A stretch of 64,000 nucleotides of DNA, taken from Dipylidium caninum. Lineage: Eukaryota; Platyhelminthes; Cestoda; Cyclophyllidea; Dipylidiidae. The notes beneath the pieces are model-generated. The model was not told the origin of the DNA. It saw nothing but the letters and a program-made list of their open reading frames with translations, and ran no database searches. Below, one piece after another: positions 29,777 through 41,600 of the stretch (within the stretch, counting starts at the first letter, position 1; every line of letters starts with the position of its first letter). Position numbers and translations under genes: made by a program. Where the stretch lies: contig QEYB01001208.1 of assembly GCA_017562135.1 (NCBI GenBank), positions 1,279,959-1,343,958 on the forward strand. The letters run 5' to 3'.

Positions 29777-32345
29777 CTGAAAGCGTGTGACGGAGGTGTA
29801 GCAGCCTCAAATGGAAATGCGATTCGAGCACTCGCCGGCACTTTGTTCCTCCATTAGGCCGTCACCCACAGGAGCCACGTTAATCCACGCGGACCAGTGG
29901 GCGCGTTCCTATTTGCCTTGCTCACTCCTCCTCGCCACGTCGACACTCAAAGGAAGAGGGTGGAGTTCACTCGGGGCGCGTTGGACGTCTCCTTTGACAT
30001 GCGTCATCCACTACGCCAACAGACGAAAGAGGCGCATCTGCGCAGCACTGAGGCTTCTTAGTCAGTGTTTTAAAACTTATGAAACTTCGGTGTCCCTCTG
30101 CGGTTTCAGGTGTGAGCAGAGAACGAAGTAGGCTTATAACATTTCCATTTTAAAGCGTTATAAATGAACGCAGTAACAAAAGAAGGAATTTCAAGTCCAC
30201 CAGCCGAAAAATCCTCCGCAGAGTGATCTATCCCTAATATGTAAATAACCCAGTACCCGCTCAGTTCAATCGTGCTAGTACAAAGTTGTTTTACGAATTG
30301 GCGTTTATAAAAACGAAGTAGACTTAAATTTCGTAAAGGGAAATAGGGAATTTATTATAGTAGTCGGTTTTGGCCGAAGAGCGGATCAAGTCGACCTCTT
30401 CCCCTGATCTATTAACAGGTGAATACTTGGGTAAATTGGAAAGCCGAGACCATTCTAGGCGTTCTTCGCCACACTACTCCTCAATTTTGCTCCCACGAAT
30501 TACGAAGAATTGTTCTGCGCCTCCCTCTGTTTGTTGTGTAGTCATGTCAGACGTATGGCCTCCGTCTGAGGACGGCTGAGGAACCAAAACGGTGTCTCCT
30601 GAGTTTCCACCAGGCAAATAAGAGTGGCCAGCGTGTACCTGGGGTATTCTGCCTCCTCGACTCCGAAGGGGTGTACTTTGCCCGTTCACATCGAGACAGG
30701 TGGAGACTAGCACCTGACGGGCATTTGTCAACGCCTGCTCCGGCCGCGGCATTCCAGGTAGTAATTACGGTAATAAAAGTGTCATATATCACATGCCCTG
30801 GGATAGTCACGGCAAGTGCTTCCAAAGTATGGAAAGCTAACCTTTCAGTACCACCATCGTAAAAAGGTTCTGCGAACCTGAGTGATTATATGTACCGAAA
30901 AATTCAAGAGAAAAATGGAAATGTCTACAGTGTGGAGAAGTGGGAAGCATCGTTTCTCTTTGAGTCCTAGCACTGCGGCGTGGAAGTGAGAGGCTCCGAT
31001 CCTGAAAGTTTTGTCCTCCATGCGGAAGCAGATTTTCAGGGAAACTCATCGTTCCGCCCTCATCGAAGTGGGCAGACGAAATCAACCACATGTCCTCCAC
31101 GAAACAAATCATCAGCGACGCTCAAACACCTTTGCCGCTTTCTCAACGAAGTGGGAGTTTTATTTCAACCCCGTGGGCACGATTTATGTTGTGGTGGGAT
31201 GACAGTCTCTCTTGGAGCTACTGCTAATCGTCGCCTCGATATTCGGTTCCCTCATGCGCAATCTCGAAGACACACCGCATTTGAAGGCGCTTAGACCACG
31301 GGAGACTAGTAATATCACACAAAGTGGCACCTCCTTTCCAAGAAAGAGTTCTCATTTTCGATGTCCCATGTTTGAAAGAATCGCGGGCAGTCTTATATGC
31401 CTGATTGATTCGTGCGATCAGTATGCTTAGTGTCGAGGATGCAGGGTCTCAGCTGAACCATAGCACAGTCGGAGTACTCCGACAACTCTACGTTCTCAGA
31501 CGCGATTAAGCGCACAAAGGTGAAGAGGAACCGGACTGTTTGGTGGATCAGTGCAAGACACTGGGACGAGGCGTCGCCACAGGTTCTGGGAGTGCGAGTG
31601 AGGAGACAGGCCAGAAACTGTTGGGGTTACGGGAGCTTCCCTGCTCAGTCAGACACACAAATAGGCGACTACTCACTCAGATGAGCATTTATACATCACA
31701 ATGGATGAGTTGCATCGAGCACTAGGCGTTGTAAGTTCCAGGACCTACATGCGTCTTCCTCCTTACACACAACATCCCCTCAGCGATGATGTCTGTTGAA
31801 TCGCACCTGGAGAATTTTATGATCCTTGCATCGAGAGTCCGAGAGGCGAGGGGGTTGGCGCGTCCAGATTTGATGCTAGATAGTTCAACTATTCACGTAC
31901 GCAGTCTGTTTAAGCATTTACTTGAAGGGAGGTTGTACTTTTCCACCACAAATGTGTCCACTCCGATGTTTGCACGAGTGGCAAGTGGGCACAAGGCTTA
32001 GCGGTGAAGAAGCTATCTTGCACAAATAGACTGCACGTCGACTGGTATCGCGAGTGATACTTGATATCGGGGAGATACATATTGAAACGAAAGGTTAACA
32101 TCAGGGGGCTCGATATATTCGCGTGGTTTTAGTAGGAAGCACATCAAAATCTCTTCGAAAACAAGTTAAATGCGTTTACGACGCTGATTGGCTGGTCTGT
32201 GGGAGAGCTGAAATGGGCATTGGCCGGTCGTGGAATCACCTGCTCGTAAAATGCATTTGACATTGTGTGGGTAAATACTTTTACTCCCGCGGAAGTACCG
32301 TCTGTGCACGTCTCGAATATGAAGAAATAAACGATTAGCGACATA
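29777..32345. other. Noncoding flank, one possible minus-strand exon
   Basis: Lies between the most upstream micro-exon found and the GPCR start. The minus-strand frame at 30752-30474 (LVSTCLDVNGQSTPLRSRGG ... QFFVIRGSK) has a protein-like composition and a CAG acceptor at about 30715, but no phase-compatible strong donor to the 29776 exon. Otherwise nothing is supported. The 3' part should carry the GPCR promoter. Confidence 0.3.
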
Positions 32346-35300
32346 ATGAATGTAACGTCTCTTACATCAACCACCAACATTAGCAGTCAACCGTCTGTGC
32401 AAACCGCGTCGGCTTGCGAGTTTACGACCCTCGAGTTTGTAGGCTACTTCTACGTTCTCACCATGGTCTGCTTCGTCGGATGCGTTCTGAATGTTATAAA
32501 TATCGTCGTCTTTGCTCAGAAGTGCTTCAGCGCTACCGTTTACACCTACATGTCAGCCATCTCCCTGACGGATGCCGTCACCCTCCTGGTAGCTCTGCCC
32601 ACTGGCCTGGGAAGGTAAGCTTTGCGCACCCTCCTTGTTTATGCGCCAACGTCTGTTCAAGTTGCTTCACTCTACTACCACTAAGCATAACGGAGGTTAA
32701 TGTTATCTTTCAATTTGGCCTCAGGAGCAGGCTTTATCTTTACTGGGGGAGGTTGAGCTATTCTTTCATCCCAGTGGGCAGCCAACTTACTCAGTAAAGT
32801 AGGAGTGACAATTACTCACTTTAACCAACTGCCTTCGAAGTTACTTCATTACCTGAGAAAGTGTACCTGCTTGAAGTGGTTTTGGAAGTCCGCGTTCTCT
32901 AAGACGCATATGTGAATTCAGATGAGGAGGCAACTGCCTCGAATTCGTTATAAACTCCCCTTCTGTTAGAATAACTTTGTGAGGCCGAGCACAGGCTTTC
33001 CTCTCCGCCTTATGGTGGAAGCTAAGAGGCAAAGTGCTGGTGCTGACAAAAGCGAATTTAGACCACGTCCAAAGAGCATCGCAAATGCGCGAGGATGTAT
33101 TTTGACGATTGGGCTCCCGTACCACCATACTCATCGCGAACCTATAGCCAGGCTCATTGCCTCGGCGCGCTTTTGCTCTCTCCACGATGTCAAAATCACG
33201 ACGTTTCCTCGAATCGAAGGTGCTGAGGCTTCTTCGCGTCTTCCATGAAGGCGTACCGTTACCGAGCAGTTAGGAGGGGCAAACATCCCAGTTACCGCGT
33301 TTTGAGCTTACGTATATCGACTTGGAGAAAGTTGCCTAAGACATCCATTCTTTTGGTGAATTTTCTAGAGCTCCCACAGCGCTAAACTTAACCTTTTCCC
33401 GTTAATCGAGTCAATTTCCTTCCTCAAAGACTTTCCTCCTCGTCTGTTTAATTTCCTAATTTAAATTTTGGACTCTTTGCTACTTCCCGCCCGCCCTTCG
33501 GTCGCCTCAATTCACTCATCCTCTCTCAATTACATACTTTAAGAGTTTGTCTGTCTCTCAACCACCTCATATAAAACCGTCTACATTGCCTGAGAATTGA
33601 GGACACAAGCAGATCGTGGAGGAGGCTGCTGTACAGATCTCGCTATAGAGGCAAGATATAAAGATTGTGGGAAAAAACGTGAGTGAAGGCTAAAACAGTT
33701 CAGCTACACAATCGGTAGCTACCTCGGGCTCACAGGGAGAGCGCGATTTCCCTTAACACCCTTATCACTCACAATCAAATGTCTATTAAGCGGTACTATA
33801 AAATGCTATTTTATCAAATGCACACAAACCTACCGTTCTCATTAGAGTATTCGGTCTGCCTGTGGAATTGGCCCATTTTCATTTATGCAAGCTTCCTCCC
33901 TTCCTCCGTCCCCACTCCCACCATTCCTCCCCGTGTCAATCGCCCACACACGCTACGCTAGACATCCTTGGGAAAGTGAGTCGGAGAGCCTGGTCTCGCT
34001 TCTCCACCTCCGGTGGTGCGCGGTGCTGCAAGGACAAGAGTCTGACTTCACTGTCTTAACTGCTCATAATGCATTTTCATTACGGGAACACACTCATCCT
34101 GTCACGTCCCAGCGGCCAAGTGCATGCATCTTAATCGTGCGCCAGATAGCAGCACTGGCTTACGCGTTTCGGCACTGGTCCAAGACAAATGCAGTGATGC
34201 AGTTAACATGACGTGCATCTTACGGCCTCCGACGCCTCATGATGCGACGAATCAAGTGCCCAACGCGAGATAATGGAGTTTTTACCGGTCTGAAACCGAG
34301 CAAAGGGATCGGATTCTCGAAGAAACGCTCACCACAATTTAGAACTCCGCATGCGATTGCTTGGGGCTAACTTTGTCCCTGAAACACGTCGGGGAAACGC
34401 TAATTTGGCTTACGTGATGAGGTTTACTCCCGCATAGGCTGTGCGCAATTAAGTCCACCATGACCCGGAGTCGCTCAACTTGCCCTCTGGGGAGAGGGAC
34501 AATGCCGCAGGTAGACGACTGGTCGCTGGTGTGACTTCCCCGTGGTCCCACTTTTGACCAAGGGAGCTTGACACTTTACTCTGCGTTTGGGCAACGTGGT
34601 CTCAATCCCATATGATGCACTGGGTATAAAATGCGTTAACAAATCCCTTAGTTTCGTCTAGTTTTCTTCGAAGAAACACATGTTATAGCCTTCGCCCACA
34701 AATCATCTCTTCATCTGAAACGCCTAAAAGTTTCTGCAAAAGCCTCGTTGGGTGCGCCATGGACAGAATCTTATTAGACTTCTTTTAGCGAAGGTGGCAG
34801 GATTTTTTGCCTTAAGGACACGTGGTGTTTGTACGGTGCTTGCCCTTAAGCTGGCATGGCTGTGGAGTCACTCTTCCATCCCGAGGTGTGTCTGCACAGC
34901 CTCATTCCATCACAACTGTGAGAACGCTTTCTTGAATCGCATTTGCATTGGTAATGATAAGTGGGGCGTTTATAATGATATATTGTGTGTATTATTCACC
35001 ACACTTCTTCATTATCCCGCTTTGCTACACCATTTCAACTCACTTTACCGCGGCGAGGCAGCAGGCCCAACACACAAATCGCGTCCCAGAGTAGGCGGTT
35101 AAGCGGGGAGAAGAGGACTGAGGCGGTGGACTGCCAGGCTTCATGTCCGCACTCAGTCACCATCGCCGATGACCCTTCAGCTGCGCGGCTCAGGTCGGCA
35201 AATGCACCTGGCGAGGGGTGAAACTAGAACTGTCTGCTTATTGTCTCTATGTGCCGTCGGACCTCACTCCGCAAGCGTCTGTAACGTGTCAAACACATCA

Positions 35301-38300
35301 CGAAAGAGGAGGGTTGACTTTGCTTTACTTGAACACACATCACTGACTTGTTCTGAATTTCCAGTCGCAGCCATGAGGAGGAATCGAAATCTGGGCTGGG
35401 AGGAAACGATGGGAAGGAAGGTGGCATCGGTCCTTTGTGTAGCTACATAAAGTCATGACGTCCTGGAATTGCCTCACCGCTCTTTCCTTCGTTTGGGCCA
35501 GAGGACATCTTTAATGGCACGGCGTGCCGTAGGTGCACACTGGCTCTGGTAAGAAGAAACTGGGCATCAACACTTCTGGAGGATGTTGGCTGCCTCGCCC
35601 TGCCTCGCACCTAGATGACAAGCGGAATGGGGCGGCTTAAATTGAATTTAGTGGTTTAAGGCAAAATTTATGAAACCCCCTCGAACCGACAAAAGTGTCA
35701 AAGCAGAGCCCGTCACACCACTTATCAGGTGGGTGGAAAAATAATGTGCACGCAATGCTAAAAATGCCTCATTTGGAGTCTCTTGCAGACTTAACCTGTG
35801 GAACGGGATTAAATAATTATTCTTGGAGCCGAATGCTTTAGCCTGGCTCTTAATCTGTGCTATACCACCTTCCTGTCCACCGCCACAATGGGGCCACGCA
35901 TCACGCACCACGGTCCTTGAGGTCCGTTGCGCTCACCCTGTTGACTGCTGGTGACATCAGCAAGCAGTTGACTGGATCTTGCAACGCTGCCGAAATGGTT
36001 TATACAAAGGGTCAGACTGCTGCTTTACGATGTAGGAGTCCACTTAAAAAAGGCTTTCTTTGTCGACATACATTTCGCTGCACAGCCAACTCGAAGCCCC
36101 ACCTAACCACGCTGCCGACAGATGAGAAGTAAGAGCCGCTTGCCCTGGCACCTGCATATGACGGGATGCATAGTGAAGCGTATTCATCGACTTTGTGATG
36201 GAACAAAGCAGACGTTCCCACCACTTTTCAACAAGTTGGAAGATTTTATTGGCGGATGTTTGACGGGGATGTGATAGAATTGTCACCCAAAGGTTTTTCC
36301 ATTCAAGTATATGACGTGCGGCTTTCCCATTTAAGAGTAGCTCAGTGGCAGCGCGGCCTATTTCCAAGTCGACTTATATTCCCCGGAAGACGCCATGGAG
36401 AGTGCTGTGGCTGTTAGTTCCGCAATGGTCTACTTGGCAGTGTGATTATCATGATTGATAATTCACCCACCTAGTGGGGGAGAGTTCCATTCCCTGCTGA
36501 GCGCGCTTCTTCATCTGCCAACTTTAGGGTAAATTTTGTCTGACGTCAAAAAGACATTTAACTATGAAGAGCCTTATAATAAAGCGTGCGGAGAGGCGCA
36601 ATTCCCCACTTACCCGCACATACCTAATGCACTGCGTCCTAATGGCATTGCACTGCAGCCTGCCTTCCACTGTCGACTTCGCCGTGGCTTGCAAGGGAAC
36701 CCACCTCATGAAGCGGTGTATGCGATTTGTGCTTCTGGTTTAGGTTTCCGCTTCTCCGACACTTTGACCAAGCTTTTAACATTATTTATATAGATCCCAC
36801 AAAGTGCGTTCTTTCCTCTTTCCGATTCCCAAGCCATAAAAGCCCGCATCACAATTTCATTTTGCTGTGATCATGAAATGAGGTCGTCCTCAATCAGAGA
36901 TCCTTCCTGGAGCCTGGTGTTATAGCCCTAACAAGTGCGTAATCACTCACTACATCTTGCAACACCACATCTGATCACGGGTCAAGGCCAGGATGTGCCT
37001 CCGACCTTCTTCTTCGCCGACCCGACAGCGAATCTCTCTCAGTCCCACCCTTTGGAGTGAACGATTGCTGTGGAATCTGGCAGAAGTTGCGATTGGGGCC
37101 AGTCTTACTTTTAAAGTACGGAGCAGACTGATATTCATCTAAGGGGCAGCCGGCCATCAATGATCATCTGTTTACTCCCCCTTTCCCAACCCCACCCGAT
37201 TGTCACAAAGCCGCCGGGGTGAGGCGGTCGCACTAAAAGTGCACAGTTGCACGTAATTCTGCTGATGCCGGCGATGCTTCGCCGTACCGGCAGAATCGGC
37301 GGCGGCCCAGAGCTCCCGCTGTCTACCCCGTGCATGCGTACATTTCCAGATGGATGGTGTTGGCGAATAGGGCTACTACACAGTTGCACGTGGAAGAGAT
37401 TTGCGTGGTCACATTGAAATCGGTACAAGAAGAGCTATCCTTTCTAGGGGGATCGCATATTGGCATGCAAGTAAGCTGTCCGATAACAAAATCTCTTCCA
37501 CTTACCAGTTGCCTCCCTGTCACGTCTTTTCGTCCGCTGGAATGTCGCAAGTGAAAGCAAAAGCCCTGAGTAAATGCTTTGTAACGTCTCGTAACCCTTT
37601 CCCTAATTTACTGCCTTTGCAGATGCGCTGGTCACTTGGATTCGTGCAATCACCCAATATTCAAGCAGTTTCGGTTTCATATGTCGTACTTCACCACCTA
37701 TATTGGATTTGGTGTGGCAAACACAGCTGAGGCGGCCTCCGCGTGGCTGACAGTGCTAGTTTCCGTGGAGCGCTACATGGCGATGAAGTTCCCAATGATG
37801 GCCCTCACCTATTGTCGACAGAACTCTGGAAGAATCCACGTTTTCCTCATTATCCTCCTAGCAGCGGCCTTTAACTCCCCTCTCTTTTTCATACTGCGAA
37901 TTTCACCGAGAACCGTAACCTCCGAAAATGGCGAGACCAGAACCGTTCTCGTCTCCCAGTTGACAGCCTTTGGTGAATCAACGGACTACGATGTTTACAC
38001 GTGGTTCCGCTTCGTTGTAGTCCAAATTATCCCTCTCATCGCACTGTGCATATTTAATAGCCTCCTTCTAAATGTGGTGAGTGAGAGCTACCGCAAATTG
38101 CGTCGTAAGGAGGCTTTTGGCGCGGTGGCAGGACACAACAAGACGCAGGAGCTGACGGAGATCAGTAATGCGAGGGAGAGCAGCAATTGGTCGAAGCACC
38201 AGCGTGCTACGAAGCAAATTCAAATAGATAGGAGACAGCGCGCCCAGACAAAACTGACCATCATGCAGATTTGCGTGATATTCCTCTTCCTCATTGGTCA

Positions 38301-38538
38301 AATTCCCCAGGCTTTCTCGTTTGAGAAGATCTCAAATGCGATAATGCCGCCATGGTGTGGACGCTGTTGTAAACTGAAGATCTACTACCGCATGTGCAGC
38401 ACGGTCCTCACCCAGATAAGCTACTCTCTTCCCTTCTTCATCTACTTCAGTCTTAACAGATACTTTCGAAAAACCCTCCTAACCTGCTGTAGACACAAAC
38501 CCGTGGAACAATACACCCGTGCATCACGAGTGGCCTAA
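32346..38538 (+). CDS. Class A (rhodopsin-like) G-protein-coupled receptor, neuropeptide type
   Basis: Two exons, 32346-32614 and 37623-38538, joined in phase 2 across a 5.0 kb intron (GTAAGC ... TTTGCAG), encode 394 residues. The extracellular N-terminus has N-glycosylation sequons (NVTS, NISS). Seven hydrophobic segments are visible: TM1 FVGYFYVLTMVCFVGCVLNV, TM2 TYMSAISLTDAVTLLVALPTG, TM3 around NTAEAASAWLTVLVSVERY, TM4 IHVFLIILLAAAFNSPLFFIL, TM5 FRFVVVQIIPLIALCIF, TM6 IMQICVIFLFLIGQ and TM7 QISYSLPFFIYFSLNRYF. ERY at the end of TM3 is the DRY-box variant. The third loop is long and basic. TM7 has PFFIY in place of NPxxY, so Asn7.49 is replaced. The layout resembles invertebrate FMRFamide/peptide receptors, but the ligand cannot be inferred. 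The intron contains no supported gene. Confidence 0.9.
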
Positions 38539-38611
38539 TCTCAAACCCCATCTTTCCTCCAACACCCCACACCTTCCTCTTAGATGCCAATGGGTTTGAG
38601 ACATATTTTAT

Positions 38612-38617
38612 AATAAA
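38612..38617 (+). terminator. Polyadenylation signal of the GPCR gene
   Basis: AATAAA 74 nt after the GPCR stop codon, followed by TG-rich sequence, the usual arrangement for 3' end cleavage. Confidence 0.65.
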
Positions 38618-41600
38618 ATGCTTTCAAACGATAAGCTCGTCTCTTTCTCTTCCTTTTCCACATACAAAACTGGGGACAACTAATGCTGATGATTCGCCAG
38701 TTCTCTACCTTGAAATCTAGAACCTCGCCACTTCATTCGCATGCGAGTTGCCGTCCTCACAGCCACGAAGTCTCAGTGAGGATAGTTAACCAACTCTTTG
38801 TAACGTCTATGAGGTGCTACTATCGTCGAATAAACCATCACTTGTCGTCTCCACCCTCTCCCACTTTACATCAAAAGTTCGGACGAAAATACTTCTCATA
38901 AACGTTATTTTTTCTCTCACGTCCTGCTAAGTGCCCAAGTTCAAGACCCGAGTAATTTAATCGGACTGAAATGATAGGTAACAAAGTAACTTTCAGCGTT
39001 TCCAGACCTTGGATATTTTTTAGTGCGAAGAAGCTTACTCCACCCAGGGTCATCTCACAAGAGGACCACCTATCGTGCTCATAATGTCCACTATAATAGC
39101 AAATGTCTCACTAGGACTACGTGCAACCTCGTAACACATTATATCAACAACGAGATAGGTCGCTTCTGACGGCAGCGGACTGCTCTCGTTTACCCAACTG
39201 ACGCCTTAAAAGAGCAACATTGTCATCGTCTATCGAAGAATGCAAAATGAAACAATCGGCGTAAGGCTGTGTCCCTTAGATCTCCGATGCTTTCACCATA
39301 AATGCGATTTTTATGCTAAATCGGGGATTTATCGTGTACCAGTGCCCACCACCAATTCCTCTCATCCAATTTGGGTACGCGATTGCCTGGGTCTCAATGA
39401 ACCTTTCACTCACAAAGCGATCAGAGCAGTTCTCGGCGCCCGAAGGAGTCTTCTCCTCCAAGCGCACTTCGTTTTCAGTAGGCTTCTCCTCATCGGCGGT
39501 ATAGCGCCATTTACAATGCCTCAGTTTCGTTGTCTAAGCGGGTAAATGACAATTCGTGGGGTCGTTAGAAGCCCTTTTCAAAAGTAAGACCTCTTTGCCA
39601 TTCGCCGCTACCGTTAGTTTATGAGGTTGAGAAAACTGGCTCATAAGGCAAATAACGGAAGGAGTATCTTCTCTTCTCCCCGCTCACTTCAACCATCCAT
39701 AGTGAGGAGGTTAACCGGATTTAGCTCTCCTCTCGGCTTCTCTGAATGCCTTTTGCGTCAACCTTATTTTGACTTTTATCCGTTAAAAGGTGATGAACAA
39801 ATTTCTGTTGCTCTTATTTCCATTCAACCGTTTCGTGATTAGGATATAGTCGTAGACAAAAATCTCACTTTCTCCTGACCTCTCTGGTATTCCGCTCCTC
39901 CAATGGTTCTGCGGTATTTTCCTCCGGCTCAGACGGAGAAGATCGCGAGGTTATTGCAAGTGGTGAGTTAACCGCCGGATGCCCAAAGCCCTTCGTCTCT
40001 CTCCACCCGACTTAGCTCAGCTTGCTGTCTCCTGAACAACAGAACTTGGTTTGCGCTGATGAAGTGCAGCAAGCACAAGACGCTAGGAGCTGGGCATGAG
40101 CCCGCGCTCCCCGCTCCTCAGTCAGTGTGCCGCACTTCCAACCGGTAGATGGTCGAGGGACAAAAATCCACATGTCAGATGTTTCAAGTTGCGGGAAAGC
40201 GCATCCTCCTACAGTCTACTGAATTTTCGCAAGCGACGCTCATCCTTCTTCCCCACCCCCCTCCCGAGTCGACAGCGCCGAAGGAAATCTCAGAGTTGTG
40301 AGGAGAACAGGTTCACTTAACACCTGAAAGGGTTTAATGGCAAACATCACTGTTTGAATGATGATGGATAGGGTTTGAACGAGATAATGACAGGTGATAA
40401 AAAACGTTATCCCTGTGCTTAGTTAAAAGTAATTGCAGGGTAAAAAAGGAGGAAGTTGCCAAAATATGCTAAGTTGTAGATGATGAGTTCCTGTTTTCCT
40501 CACTAATGGTAGCACCTGAGACGCCACTCTTTCCTCCGTTTCACTTAGTATGCGTCGGCAGAAACTTCCTATCACTTAACGGCCGGAGTTGTCTTCTTAT
40601 TGCATACAACTGACTCTGTCGGTACTGCAGAAGGAGCTCTTGCATTGTTCTACTTTCAAGTTTCGAACAGCTGGCAAGCGATTAGAGGGACGCAATAAGC
40701 GGTCAAAGTTGGGTGGTTAAACGCAACATTTATCATTGTTGCCATCTAAACCGGAATGTCTACGCTGATCCGCCAAGCCAGTCGATGCAATTCTACTTAC
40801 TGTTCTGACCATTGTTCTTATTTTAACACCTGGCACATTTACATCATCTCCGCATTTTTTGGAATTTCGACACAATAAGTGATGAAAATGCGCGTAGCAA
40901 TAAGTGTATTCTAAAGTACCTGTTCGCATTTTATTTGGAAATAGTTGGGACGATTCTGGGCTGTAACCAATAAGGTCTTACTGGTGAAAGGAAGTTGAGC
41001 GGTAGTTTTTCATGTGGGGTGGAGCAGACGCAAGAGATACAGGCTACTCGGCGCGCGGGTACACGGGCTTGTCCCACCCGGCCACGGAGTTGTGTTGGCC
41101 GACGTTTGTTCCCAGCACCAACCGGTCGACGAGGAAGTTCATCCAGCTCCGCGACGGTGGTGTCAAAATATCATACAATAAACTTGACCCTGCCATTATC
41201 TTGGTTTGGGTGTTTGACTCCAATTTATAGGGTATCTTTGCCTTTTTCCAGTCCTACAGCCTCGGCATGACAGTCGGCACTAGTGAGAGGGTCAAAGAAT
41301 TTGCCACGACAATCGCATTGACTGGCTTGGCGTCACACTTTCGCTATAAATATTCTCTTGGGGCGAAGGGTCCGTTAGCTGCATCATGCACATGCTGCTA
41401 GCTTCACCTGGTTCGCATAAAAATAACACCCTACAAACTGCCACTGAAACGTCCTCCCTAAAGTCACAGTCTATCATTGTCCACCTCCGCAGGTTCCTCA
41501 CCCACCTTAGAGCACACCAAAAGTATTCATATTCCCCACAGAAAATACCTACAGCAAGCAGGAGTGGGAAGGAGGGAGGAAAATGATCACTCCCCAAAGC

